In this document: in pieces, positions 12,811 to 24,481 of the stretch
Layout of the letters: every line of letters begins with the position of its first letter
How positions within the stretch are numbered: the stretch's first letter is position 1
From: Chanos chanos
Lineage: Eukaryota; Chordata; Actinopteri; Gonorynchiformes; Chanidae
Reading direction: 5' to 3'
NCBI RefSeq assembly: GCF_902362185.1
Contig: NC_044498.1
Span: 45,456,036 to 45,520,035, forward strand
Length of the DNA stretch: 64,000 nt
Notes under the pieces: generated by a model
What the model saw: the letters and a program-made list of their open reading frames with translations, nothing else
What the model was told of the DNA's origin: nothing
Databases searched by the model: none
Made by a program: the position numbers and the translations under genes

Positions 12811-14387
12811 TTGTGGTTAGTCATGCCCAAATCCTGTCCTCAAAGTACCACAACTTTACAGCAGCAAACCAAACTGTCAGTTGCTGAGTTGTATATTTGG
12901 ATATGTGTAGTCTAAGCCTGGTCCCTGAACAACCACATCTTTGCAGCAGACTCGACAGACAACCAGCGGCCTTGTGTGTGTACTTTGACGGGGGAAAGAG
13001 GAAAAGATGGGGGGAGAGAGAAAGACAGACAAAGAGATAGAGACAAAAACATGCCAGATAAAAGTTAACAGACTGTTTGTGTTTACACATAGTTTATTGT
13101 GTGTGCGCTGCAGGCATTGGGCCAATCCATATGAATGAGATACAGTGCACTGGACAGGAACGTTCCATCTGGAACTGTCGCTACAAGAACATCACAGTGG
13201 AAGATTGTCAACACACAGAGGATGCAGCTGTTCGCTGTAACATCCCCTACATGGGCTACGAGAGAACGGTCAGAGCACACACACGCGCGCGCGCGTGCAT
13301 GCCCACACACACACGCGCGCGCGCACACACACAATATCATCCAGGATTAGAATTAGAACTGTGTTCTTTGAGTAGTTTTGGAGAAGCTGGAAAAGAAGCC
13401 GTATCACAATCAGGAGCTGAGGAAAAGCTAGACCTGTTAGAGAGTCTACACACATGTTGTGGAAGCTATGATGTATATTATTTTTACCTTATTACATAAC
13501 AGAAGTATTGACGTTTATTTATTTTAGGGATTCTAATCCCAAAGCATCAATATCAATAAGAAATTAACACATCATAAATCTAAATAAAGAAACCCTTCCC
13601 GAGAGTGTAGGATGCGTTGGCATATAGGTTGTGCTTTGAGGTCGACTCATTCATATTCTTATCAATATGACATGGTTCATGTTAATGCTCTCATTCTTTG
13701 GCCTCTGTTCAGTGAAAGATGATGCAACCATTTCTGCATTTCTGTCTTGCATCATTTTTTTTTACTATTCAGAGAATAATTCTTGATCAATAATATATTA
13801 TTGATCATTTTTGATTGAAACTTTTGATTTGATACTGACGGCTTTGCTGATGTCTTCTTAGACACAGAGACATTTTAGTAGTCAATATTTTCATAGCATG
13901 TCTGGGGAAAGTAGGTTTAGGAAATTATAGGCATTTTTTAATTACCTGAACTACCCTAACTGATGCACCAGCGATGGTGATCCTTACTGATCTAATTCAT
14001 ATATGGTAGCTAAAATAACTACCATAATCTGCTTGCAGTCATCCTCTGTTAGTCTCTTGTTTCTAAGAATACTTGACCCACAAGCCTTTTCAACCTGGAA
14101 CCTCTTGCTTCACTGATCTTCCAGTGTGGCCAAGTTGGTCATATGGAAGTTGACTCCTTCTCTGCTTCCTTCTCCTCTTGATCGTACCCTACTCAGGTGC
14201 GTATCTCGGGGGGCCGCACACGCTATGAGGGACGTGTGGAAGTGCTACGCACGGGGCATAATGGTACACAGCACTGGGGGCTTATCTGTGGAGAGGGCTG
14301 GTCCACCAAAGAAGCCATGGTGGTCTGCAGACAGCTGGGGCTTGGATACGCCAACCATGGACTCCAAGTAGGACATACTGACTGAGG

Positions 14388-14420
<33 letters not shown>

Positions 14421-14454
14421 ACACACACAGACACATACACACACAGACACACAG

Positions 14455-14490
<36 letters not shown>

Positions 14491-15234
14491 ACACACTTCA
14501 GATGTGCATTCTGCTACAGCCCTTACCTAACACTCTCACTAAAATATGCCAACATTCCAACATCGAGACAACTCTCAGCCTGTGACAGCTCATCCAAGGC
14601 TAATCTGCTCTTGGGGTTATCACAGACATGTGTGAAACATACTAACCTTGTGACTTTACACACACACACACACACACAAACGCACATTCCCTGCTAGGCA
14701 CTGGCAAACAGAACACAGTCCAAGACAGGGCCTAGGGTCAGTATAGGAACAGGAAGTAATAGAGAGAGGGAGAGTGCGTATGTTTGCGCATATTCGTGCT
14801 TATGTGGCGTAGGTTGTCTGTGCAGGTGCGGCTAATGGGCGGGCGATCGGAGTACGAGGGGCGACTGGAGGTTCGGGTGGGTGATCGCTGGGGCAGTGTG
14901 TGCAGTGAGGGTTGGACCACCAAAGAGGCCATGGTGGCCTGCAGACAGCTAGGGCTGGGTTACAGCATGCACGCTATGACTGTGAGTAGAGACACAGACA
15001 TACAGACTTACATCAAATACAGGTATCCACACAAACATTGTGAGATGAAGTGATTACTAGTTCTGCAGAGACAGAGAGAAGTTTGAAGGTTGAGTCCAGA
15101 GACTAATATCCCAAAATATCACTGAAGGACAAAATTTAAACACCAAAAAAAAAATTCCATCCCAAGAACAGTGTCCCCTTATTCACAAACATGTCTTTAT
15201 TTAAAAGTTTGCATACATATGGAGTACTGATCTC

Positions 15235-15265
<31 letters not shown>

Positions 15266-17673
15266 GTGGTTGCCAAGGAAACATGGTACTGGGATGGCAG
15301 CAATGTGACAGAGATGGTTATGAGTGGAGTGAAGTGTACAGGTGATGAGCCATCTCTCAGCCAATGCAAGCACCACAAAATTGTCAACTGCCAGAAATCG
15401 GCCGCCCGGTTCGCAGCGGGAGTCATCTGCTCTGAAAGTGAGTGACCACCGACCACAAAGAAAAACACTCACACTTTGATGCTATATTTGGGTTCACAAT
15501 GGAGCTAAAAAAAAAAAACCCTCCTAAGATAAACAATGTTGTTTGCTTTTAACCTAAGGCAGCTGATCACATGTATACTTCAGTGAGGATGTGGTTTCTA
15601 CCTTACTTATTTTGTTTATTGCAAAAATCCAACGGAGCCAACATCCAATGTTCTCAGATTGTACACAAAAAGTACGAAGCGCTTAGCGACCTTTGTTTAT
15701 GCTGCAGATAAATGAAACGTGGCCTTAAACGCAATTTTTTTACAATTTGGACTAGAGGTCTGAATCTCATTACCATCATATTTTGGGCTTTGTGGTAGAG
15801 GCTGCTGAGATCACAATTACAGAGCACGTTTAAGTGAAACTGTCTTAAGATTGGTACATACGTTGACGCGATTCCAAGCCAAAAGAACTGCACCTTTTGT
15901 GTACTTCTTTTTCTTACCTATATTCCGGAGAGTCCGTTTTGCATGGGGGACGCACCGTCGTAATACGCGCGTTGTTTTGCTGCAGCTGCCTCTGACTTGG
16001 TGCTGAATGCCTCGCTGGTGCAGCAGACCGTGTACATAGAGGACCGGCCCTTGCACATGCTGTACTGCGCGGCTGAAGAGGACTGCCTGTCTAAGAGCGC
16101 TGCCAAAGCTAACTGGCCCTACGGCCACCGCCGGCTCCTCCGCTTCTCCTCTCAGATTCACAACATCGGCCGCGCCGACTTCAGGCCCAAAGCCGGCCGC
16201 CACTCGTGGGTCTGGCACGCCTGCCACGGGTAACTAGCGAACACGGGCTTGCCGCGATTTGCATCATTGGGAACACATAGAAGACAAGAGAACGGGCTGT
16301 CTAGATTTATTGATATCTAACTATGTGTCGTGTTATCCTCCATAGACATTATCACAGCATGGATATCTTTACCCACTATGACCTGATGTCTGCGAATGGC
16401 TCTAAGGTGGCAGAGGGACACAAAGCCAGTTTCTGTCTGGAGGACAGTGAGTGTCAGGAAGGTAAGAGAGCCATTCCAACTGGTGCACTCCATACATATA
16501 TACACCACAGGCCCTAACCCGCTCCTCTGGAGTAACACACCTGCACACTCCCGGCGTCAAGAAAGTACAGCTCAACAGGCTTCTCCTTAGATTGTGAATG
16601 CTTATTCTGTTTGTGTTCTTATAAGTTTCTGTGTTTGTGTGACAGGTGTTTCCAAAAGATACGAATGTGCTAACTTTGGTGAGCAAGGCATTACGGTGGG
16701 GTGCTGGGATTTGTATCGCCATGACATTGACTGTCAATGGATTGACATTACCGATGTGAAACCAGGAAACTACATCCTACAGGTCAGCCAATCAACAGTC
16801 TAGCAATACTCTGGCGCTTAAAAGGGGCTTCATGCTAGCCTCAGCTTGGTGGTAATGGATAACAGGCAGTCAGTTTTGGTTTCCCAGTTTAATAATCGTA
16901 TCAGGAAACCCTACATCTCACAAACTTACAATTATCCAGTCATTATGATCCTCTGAGATGCCTATCATTTATAATAACTAATCCGTGCAGAAGAAGCCTC
17001 AGTAGAATGAATGGGAAAAGGGTTATTAGTAATGATGAAGACATATTGATGTTGTGACTTTGAGGGTGGTAGTCTGTAGTCTTCTAGAACAGATAAAGAC
17101 AAAAAGGCCAATACTGGGGGGAGGTGTTGTGTAATCCCAGGTGTTTTCTCCTAAATTGACCTTATACACGAAATAACTATTTTGTGTGCCTCGTTATTTT
17201 TTAATGTTCTAGGTTGTGATAAATCCCAATTTTGAGGTTTCTGAGAGCGACTTCACAAACAATGCTATGAAGTGCAGCTGTAAATATGATGGTCACAGGA
17301 TCTGGGTACACAACTGCCACATTGGTAAGATAGCTCTAGCATAGACATATACACACACGCACATGCACATAAATCCATCATATACACTCTTTAGCCAACT
17401 TATCAAGCTCTGTTTTGCTAAGTTTAACTAAGTATTACTATTCAAGTGTATGAAGGGAACAGTTGTTTGAGTTTAGTCTAAATCTTATTGATACACAGCG
17501 TAATGAGAAAGTGCTATAGATTGTGTTCAGTGACATTTGAAACTGAATCATGCTGAAGTGTCCTGAATGGATCCTTGGTGTTTCTTTACGTTCTTGCAGG
17601 GGATGCGCTGAGTGACGAGGCTGAGAGGAAGTTTGAGAAATATCCCGGGCAGCTCAACAACCAGATTTCCTAA
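4609..17673 (+). CDS. loxl3: Lysyl oxidase-like 3 (LOXL3), four SRCR domains plus lysyl oxidase domain
   Basis: Secreted copper- and LTQ-dependent amine oxidase that oxidises lysines of collagen and elastin for cross-linking. Coding exons: 4609-4927, 5124-5287, 6200-6417, 11071-11278, 11962-12142, 13114-13268, 14197-14367 (or the alternative 14826-14981), 15278-15437, 15986-16229, 16346-16461, 16646-16782, 17213-17324 and 17600-17673. All phases fit and give 752 aa, matching human LOXL3 (about 753). A signal peptide ([14 protein letters not shown]) opens the protein, then four SRCR domains. The catalytic domain carries the copper-site string [14 protein letters not shown], interrupted by an intron, and the cofactor-forming Lys (EGHKASFC) and Tyr (KPGNYILQ) contexts. 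The ATG follows the acceptor by 7 nt and directly precedes the signal peptide. Fish have two loxl3 paralogues; I cannot say whether this is a or b. Confidence 0.95.
5757..6153. repeat. (CTAT)n/(CTGT)n tetranucleotide microsatellite, about 400 bp
   Basis: A nearly uninterrupted CTAT array with interspersed CTGT, CTTT and CGGT variants. It ends about 45 bp before the acceptor of the loxl3 exon at 6200. Open frames across it (YLSI repeats) are artefacts. Confidence 0.97.
7218..7330. repeat. (CA)n microsatellite in loxl3 intron 4
   Basis: CA dinucleotides with short CACT and ATAC interruptions. Confidence 0.95.
9165..9690 (-). mobile_element. Relic of a LINE reverse transcriptase (L2/CR1/Rex-like)
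   Basis: On the minus strand one frame runs from VPQGSIL (about 9275) to GYADD (about 9180-9195), the order seen in non-LTR retrotransposon reverse transcriptases. The residues between (LPLGEMI, FTLHG) fit the spacing of fish elements of this class, but the GPLLF part expected after VPQGSIL is missing. The rest, up to about 9690, resembles upstream parts of the same domain but is badly decayed. It is an old, 5'-truncated, dead copy lying antisense in a loxl3 intron. The clade assignment is from memory. Confidence 0.7.
11038..11065. repeat. Poly(C) tract abutting a loxl3 acceptor
   Basis: An almost pure C run immediately before the CAG acceptor at 11068-11070. It acts as the pyrimidine tract of that exon. 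Confidence 0.9.
11595..11685. repeat. (TG)n followed by (CT)n
   Basis: A compound dinucleotide microsatellite in a loxl3 intron. Confidence 0.95.
12167..12232. repeat. (TG)n microsatellite just after a loxl3 donor
   Basis: TG dinucleotides beginning about 25 bp downstream of the donor at 12143. Confidence 0.95.
14197..14367 (+). other. loxl3: loxl3 alternative exon A (first half of SRCR domain 4)
   Basis: This 171-nt exon starts after CTCAG and ends before GTAGGA. It is phase 0 at both ends and encodes 57 residues beginning [13 protein letters not shown] and ending [11 protein letters not shown]. The ending matches human LOXL3 (ANHGLQ, then ETWYWD in the next exon), so this is the orthologous canonical form. 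Its paralogue follows at 14826-14981. Confidence 0.9.
14388..14486. repeat. (CA)n microsatellite between the two alternative loxl3 exons
   Basis: About 100 bp of CA with a few GACA and TACA units, starting about 20 bp after the exon A donor. A second, shorter CA run lies at about 14660-14680. CA-rich RNA is a known binding target of hnRNP L. Confidence 0.95.
14826..14981 (+). other. loxl3: loxl3 alternative exon B, a tandem paralogue of the preceding exon
   Basis: This 156-nt exon follows GTGCAG and is followed by a consensus GTGAGT donor. It is phase 0 at both ends and has no stop. It encodes 52 residues beginning [13 protein letters not shown] and ending [11 protein letters not shown]. It shares with exon A the pattern VR..GGR..YEGR.EV, the two SRCR cysteines, [16 protein letters not shown] and the same splice phases. 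Either exon joins in frame to the next one (ETWYWDGSN), so they look mutually exclusive: 752 aa with A, 747 with B. Including both would duplicate half of an SRCR domain (804 aa). Confidence 0.8.
15236..15266. repeat. (TG)n replacing the pyrimidine tract of a loxl3 acceptor
   Basis: TG dinucleotides lie just upstream of the unusual acceptor TTGCCAAG at 15270-15277, which begins the exon shared by both alternative SRCR4 forms. UG-rich RNA is a known target of TDP-43 and CELF proteins. Confidence 0.9.
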
Positions 17674-18739
17674 TTCAGATCACTCCGGTTTACACGAAAT
17701 CTCTCCTAACCTGCATTACAATAAAACGCTTGGTTCAAGTCACACAAGGTCTCCGAATCCAGATCAAACTGCAAACATAATGCAGTCAACCTATCCGGAT
17801 ATCACTTGCTTTATAGATATATTATCCATATCAAATTTCACTGCTTTTCATAAGGGTTTAATACAAACATTTTCAACATCTTTTAGTCAGTGGAAGAGCT
17901 GAGGCTATAAAACCTTGCTTTATCCAAACAATAGACCTCATTTTTCTGTTGTTTCAGATGTTGGTGGTTTTAACTTAATCATGCTTTGTTTATCTCACTG
18001 TCTTACTGTGTAGCTTAGTGAAATTAGCACAGACATTCAAAACCAAACCAAACAGGGAAGCTGACCACAATTTTAATATCATATCATGTCATTCAACCAT
18101 TCAAACGGAACTGAACCGTTTGAAGACAGATGGCATGATGTCTGTGTGTGTGTTATTCAATTTTTCACTGAGCCAGCTAAAGGAACAGCTAAAATGGAGG
18201 GGTTATTTTCAGGTCAAAGACAAAATCTGCTTTGACCAAAGTTCATTCCGAAGTCTGTTCCTTGGATCGGACAAATAACTGAACTGTTTGGAGAGCTCTG
18301 TTTCCTGATCAGCGCTGATTCAATCCAAATATCTTGATAGTAAAGGCTTCTTGATGCATCATGCAGCAAAGTGAACGTGTCTGTCTTGAAGTAGTGTACT
18401 TGAATTACATGTTTAGAGGACTTTTTTTTTTCCAGAGGACGTTCTTAGCTAGTTTCACATGAATGTCTGTGTTCATGCTTCCTAGCACTGGGTCAGTGTG
18501 AGATGTCACTCAAAACCATCCCATACAGTATCTCTGTATGAATGATATCCAAAAAAAAAAAAAAAAAAAGAATGTTTGGGAACAAAGCGACATGTTTTTC
18601 TTTGACTTACCCAGGTTTTCATAAGGTATGTTTACATGGCATTGTTTATGATTCCAATCAAAGTATCAAGTGCTCCAAATATTTTAAATATGAACATTAT
18701 TGTTATATTCTCTTTTTAAATGGAAGTGAACAGAATAAA
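17674..18739 (+). other. loxl3: loxl3 3'UTR with two candidate poly(A) signals
   Basis: AATAAA occurs at 17720-17725, shortly after the stop, and again at 18734-18739. No coding potential is visible between them. Proximal and distal sites would give 3'UTRs of roughly 70 nt and 1.1 kb. Confidence 0.55.
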
Positions 18740-20171
18740 ATCTTATTTAAAGTAATTGTGCGGTTTTCCATGGTTTAATTAATCTTGTTTATCGTTCTTG
18801 TTTACAGTGCTTGTCTATGTAATGACTGATCTTTGCAGCTGTGTGTTATCTATGCAGATTAATGAAGAGCCACATGTCAACTTAATGAGTACGGATTTCT
18901 GAAGTGCAGTTTACCACCAAATTAAAGAAATCACCACAGCAAATGGTAGTGCATTGAAAACAGACAGAAACGTGTATTGAAAAGAAGATTCTGCAGTGTT
19001 TTGACAGAGGATGTGCTTCTCTCCCTTGGTAAAGAGTTCTAGTGGTTCCAGTACAGTGTGGAGTTCATATTTCTTTAGCATGGTTTTGATCCATTCAGTC
19101 TCTGAGAAGGCGAGGTAAACTCCAGTACATGCAAAGCCATTCTGAGTGACAGCCTCCTCTATCAAAGTCTCGCCACTGTGGTCACATGGGCACAAGAGGA
19201 CACAGAATGATCTGGTAAGTATCCAAAACGGCTGAAGTCATCTCACCATCTCAGTCACCAGATTTCAACCCAATTTAACACTGATGGGAGAATCTGGGCA
19301 GCATCACAAGTAAAACCTTACACACCACTACCACCAAATGACCGTCAAAACTGGGGAGGATGAACTTGAATTGCTAGCGTAAGAATTAAGATTTATCATT
19401 TACCTTCATCCAACAAGATATTTTATTAAGGCCAAATTTTTCTTATAGCCACAGGACTGATTTTAATGCATACATACTCTACGTTATAAAGAAAGCCATG
19501 TGATTTTTTTTTTTTTTGGAAAGGGAATCTAGACTTCCTAAGTCTCTTGCATATACTCTTGAATAAATAGTTCATTAGAATGTATCTACCAGTCTCTTAA
19601 CTTCTAACAGTTTACTGGAAAACAACAGTCAGAATCAGGATGATACAAAGGTCCCCCAGGACACCTCTGACCCCGCCGGTTTATGCAAAAATACAATATA
19701 TAAAAACTAACACTGTATGAAAACAGCTTGTCAATATCACAGCTTTCAAAGGACACCCAACTATATAAAACATTTATTGGCTTTCAGTTTCACAACCTTC
19801 CATACTGAATGAAAAGACTGCCTGAAAAAAAAAATCCAATGTACTGTTAGAGGCAAAGAGGTCAGACAGGCCGGGTAAACACAACATTGTCTGTATCACC
19901 ATGGGCCACTGTTTCTAACAAAAACAAGCGAACACACATTCCTTATCCTGCCACCTTCTACATCCATGCATTTAGCAATCCCTCTTAGAACGATCTCCAC
20001 ACTGTTTCCATCTGGCACACAAAAAAAAGGCAAGAGCGCGTTTCTTATTCTTCTCAATCTTTTTTTTCTCTCCCTACACTTCTTCATCTGTTCTCCCTCT
20101 TTCTCGTCTTTTCCGCCATCCCCCGCTTATCCCATTCGCTCCCCCCTGCGTGTCGGGGTGGGGTGATGATG
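18740..20171. other. Convergent loxl3/htra2 3' interval
   Basis: This interval should hold the htra2 3'UTR. A minus-strand AATAAA is readable at 19773-19778 (TTTATT on +), and another lies further left near 19420. A short unknown repeat copy lies at 19101-19175. I see no other coding signal. Confidence 0.5.
19101..19175. repeat. Unknown short dispersed repeat, copy 1
   Basis: About 75 bp closely matches 21127-21200 in the same orientation: CTGAGAAGG(C/T)GAGGTAAACT, then a shared CCATTCTGAGTGACA core. On the minus strand both copies encode the string VTQNG followed by GVYL. The family is not recognised. Confidence 0.6.
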
Positions 20172-23100
20172 TCACTCTGTAAACTCAGGGGTCATGTGTA
20201 ACATGAGAAGGTCTTCACCCCTCTGGACCACCATGTTAATGCTGTCGCTGGTCCGCACCGCATTGTAGATCTCCTCCGATGTGTTCACTTTGGTGCCGTT
20301 GATCTCCACCACGATGTCACCGGGTTTCATACCCGCCCTGGAACACAAAGCCCACCACAGCACCGCATTAAAGACAGAAACGTCCTGTGACATGATTCCA
20401 AACAGAAATCGCACGAGCCCGTGACAGAACAAGGCTGTAATGGCATAGCGTAAAGGTGTCGATAAGCGGGTGTCTTTGCAATGATGAGTTAAATGAGTTG
20501 CAGTGGTGCTCAGTTGTTCTCACCTGTGAGCAGGGGAGCCCATGATCACACGGTGGATCAGGATTCCGTGTGTGACCTCTGGGAAGCTGGGGTCACGCAT
20601 CCTCAGCTCGGCAATAATGCTGAGGCGGGGGGAAACGAGAAGGGAGAGGTGAAGCGACCGGTAAGCGACTGTAGTTTTATCAGCTAAACCAGGCGCAGAT
20701 CTGCTGCCTAAAGTCAGTTTAACAGGCATTCCCGAGGGCTGCGTAATAAGATGTGCAAACACACCGTACAGAATGAATGTCTATTCTGTTACGGTACCTG
20801 GGTGTTAGGGTGAGCATCATCACACCAATGTAGCGTCGTTTGGACTCTCCAAGCCATGACGCTGAAAAAGAAAAAAATAATAATAATCTGGGATTAATCA
20901 ACAGCCACTCACATCTATGAGACAGTCGCATCACTTTGACCGTTATTTCAAGATTCAAGATTCACTTTATTGTCCCCACATTGTATGAAATTTGGTTCGG
21001 GCTTCCCCTCAGGCTGCATCCGCAGAGAAAAAACTTTCCGCATACGTAAAAGACAGGGCAAGACGGCTAAGAACGTGATAATCAAATCGTGCCGTAAAAA
21101 AAAGACAGAGAAACACCCGTTTGACCTCTGAGAAGGTGAGGTAAACTCCAATACGGACAAGGCCATTCTGAGTGACAACCTCCTCTGGCAAAGCCTCTCC
21201 ATACAGGCTTGTTTCATTTCACTATGACAAGAGTAACCTGCTAAGTTCTGTGCATTCTTGCCATAATTCTAAACCATTTGGCAGTTCCCTGAGCATCAAT
21301 GGTCAGGTTACATCCACTTTGGCTGTAGTGAATATCATATCCAGTCCTCTAAAGAATTCATGACTGACATTAAAACATACACTGTCGTATCCTATTGTGC
21401 TCTGTAACAGAATGTTGTGTAATTCATAGAAAACAGGAGGGCTAAAAATTATTTTTAAAAATTTAAAAAAAAAAAAAAAAAAAAGAAAGAAAGAAAAGGG
21501 AAAAAAAATATTTTAAAAAAATCCCAACACAGAACATACCAGTTCAACCTAAATTTGGCTGGACAACGCGGAAGGCTTTTTGTAGTAAAGCTTTACATGT
21601 CTGGGTAGTAAAAGTTTTGCGTGGGAGGGATACAGCTTGCAGTTACAGGTCTGCTGATATGATAACAAACTAACTCAAACTCACTCCGTTTATTCGCTGC
21701 CTGGTCAAGGAAGAGGCGGAGCCTATCCGCGGGAATGGCAAAGGAGATCCCTGCTGTCACCTTCATTGTGTTTATGCCAATGACTTCACCGTCCTAAAGA
21801 TCACCAACACCAGAGACCAACAGAGAACGCAAACATGAATAAAAGCGGTGTTTTAAAATCTGTTTTAATTGCTTGTTCTTGAACTCTGCGGGGGTGCCAG
21901 AAACATCCTAAAGCTGTTTGTTTAATGCCGCACTTTCCATATCAACAGAGTTATTAAACAGTTGTGCGAAAGAGCTTAAAGACTCAAAGACAGTTTAACT
22001 CACCAAGTTGATAAGAGGACCTCCTGAGTTCCCAAACTGTGAAAAAAAAAACAAGAAACAAACAAAAAAAGCACAAAATATACGGTTAGCCGATGAGTTT
22101 GGGTGAAGCAGAGCTCCTACTGTACAGCTGCAGTTAAAACAATGCAACCAAACTAAACAAATACTGCTTGTTGTACTACCGAAACTGAAAACAATATTGT
22201 GATAATGATGAAGAAATATTGGCACGATATTAAAGCTTAAATATAACTGAGCATGACTAAAAGCGAAACTGAATGGAACTCTGGAGTGCTGAAGAATGTA
22301 TTATACTTCAGATTAGCTCCAAACTGGTCTTGCAACATTCTGACCCACGATCTTAATTCTGAAAGCAACAGAATTCCAAACAGTACTGTTACACTTGAAT
22401 GGCAATGCACTCTGATTCTTTCGCTCCACATCTCTGTTACACCAAATGCCTTTGAGAGCTCTGTGCATTCTCCCCTACTCTTCATCCACTACATTCTCAG
22501 TCTTGGTTCCTGCTTCGCAGTAATAAACAGTCGGTATGGGGTAAGACAACTCAAATCTGGAAATGTTTAATTCCTCATAACTGGCCTTTTAAGTTATACT
22601 TGGCTAAGTGTGCAGCATTACCCCTACGCACTCTTGTTATTTTTTAGAGGTTCAAGCAGTGAAACTCCAGGGACCCTATGGTTTTTAGTACGATGTGTGT
22701 GTTATGATATTTTTATTTTCCTCTGGAGTCTCTGTGGAGCTCATAATTCATGAGACTGAGGCTCTAAGTACGCTTGATCTGACATGTGTAAGAACACCCA
22801 CCACATTTTTCACCACAATGAAGTTGCCCGGTGTCGCATCAAGTTTTGAGAGAGGAGGGTTTTTCCACCTGATTCTGTCTGTAACTACCCAGGCACCTAA
22901 CTGACAGCTTCCTCTAGTTATGAACGTGTGCTTGTGTGATTGTGATGTGGCTCTCACATCTATAGCCGCGTCGGTCTGGATGTAGTCCATGTTGGGATTG
23001 GACAAACCAAGCTCTTGACTGCCTCTCTGGGCGGAGCTGACGATGCCAGAGGTGATAGTGTTCCGCAGGGCGAAGGGGCTCCCCATGGCGACCACAAACT

Positions 23101-24481
23101 CTCCCTGTCTCACCTCCGACGACCGACCCAAATTAAGAGTCGGCAAAGGGTGCTGGAGGGACACAAACATACAGGTAGAAGGTTAAGTTTGGGTATGTGA
23201 CCTTTTGACACTGGAGCTTGCCACAGACAGCCAGAGAGATACTGATCACTCATGTACAAGGATGCATGTCCATGTGTGAGCAGGTGAACAAATAAACCGG
23301 TCAAGCAGCTCTGTTCACTGACACACTGTGTCCTCACTAAGTCACAACTTTACCTTGGCATTGATTTTGATAGTGGCAATGTCGGCAGCCTGGTCCACAT
23401 CCTGTACGGTGGCAGAATATGTTTCCCCATTGGTCAGTTTTACACGGACACCACGTTTATTGGCCACAACATGGGCATTAGTCACAATCAGGCCATCCCT
23501 GCTTATAATGAAGCCAGAACCGTTGGAGATGGGAACCTCCCGACCAGAGAACGGATGCCTGCAATGTAAAACGTGATAGCTATGTAACCTTGTTCATGAC
23601 ATACATTTATAGTGCCGTATAAGGAAACAATAAAGTCCGTAAGGTCTCAAGTGAGGTGAGATATCGGTCTAAGGTCAAAGAACATTCTCGACCTTATCGA
23701 GGGGCAAATCTAAAATTCACGGGCAATTTCATATAGAGCATTAATTAAAATGTTTCAATACAAAACCCTCGACAAACAAACAAAAAAAATCATTCCAAAT
23801 AAACAAAAGTTATTCCTTGATCACGCGGGTAACACCCATTTGCTCGTATGAGTTTGCTGATGCATGTCAGGCATGCATTATTTACTGATTTACAAAAAAA
23901 GAAACACAGACGGACGGGAAAAAAAATCTGGGACTACATTCTCAGCTGTTTAGTACACGTGATAAATGTTTTAGTATCTGTGTAATTACTTGAAATTTGC
24001 TCCATCGATTGTCTTACCTCCCCACGATCTCAATGTATACGACAGCAGGAGCAGATTTCTCCACCACATCAGCGATAAAGTTGTACTTGTACCGTGGACT
24101 ATCGGGCTTATATGGAGACGCACAGTGTGCTGTTGGCAATACATGGCTCAATAGAGATGTTTTGATTTTGACTCTTCTTTCCGAAACGTCGTTATTAATC
24201 AAATCCCTACATCCATAAAGGACTGCTCCGGAAAGTCCCAAACCTACAGCCAGAGCACCAAGCAGACCAGAACGGTCAGAGCTCCTGCTGCCGTTTCCGG
24301 AGAACCGACTTGAAACTTCACATGCACTATTCACACCCCCTTCATTGTGTTGAACCTGGCGAGAAGCGCCAGAAAAGTGTCCCAAAGTTCTCACAGGAGC
24401 AAAGTTCGTAAGATATCCATGGTCCTTCAGACATCTCGTGACAATCCTTAAGAGAGGACGATTCACATGTGTTGTTGCCAT
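20172..24481 (-). CDS. htra2: Mitochondrial serine protease HtrA2/Omi
   Basis: Intermembrane-space protease for protein quality control; in mammals it is released to antagonise IAPs. Eight exons (minus strand): 24481-24018, 23558-23354, 23152-22958, 22036-22004 (33 nt), 21793-21685, 20861-20798, 20619-20524 and 20337-20172. All phases agree and give 443 aa (human 458). The N-terminus is a presequence; a membrane segment lies at about residues 72-90 ([18 protein letters not shown]). The catalytic triad is visible: His184 in TNAHVV, Asp214 in ADIATIK and Ser292 in GNSGGPL. A PDZ domain from about residue 345 contains [11 protein letters not shown] and ends in TPEFTE. The strings [10 protein letters not shown] and IQTDAAID match human HTRA2. 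The start ATG opens the presequence. The gene is tail-to-tail with loxl3, as I recall for human. Confidence 0.96.
21127..21200. repeat. Unknown short dispersed repeat, copy 2, inside an htra2 intron
   Basis: Second copy of the repeat at 19101-19175. The sequence just to its left (from about 20950, TTCACTTTATTGTCCC and on) looks like the tail of a common fish SINE/LINE-type repeat, so the whole block 20948-21200 may be one insertion. Confidence 0.55.

Noticed and set aside
14197-14981. Reading both SRCR4 half-exons as constitutive exons
   Set aside because: It would place two first halves in front of one second half of a disulfide-bonded domain and give 804 aa instead of the conserved length near 752.
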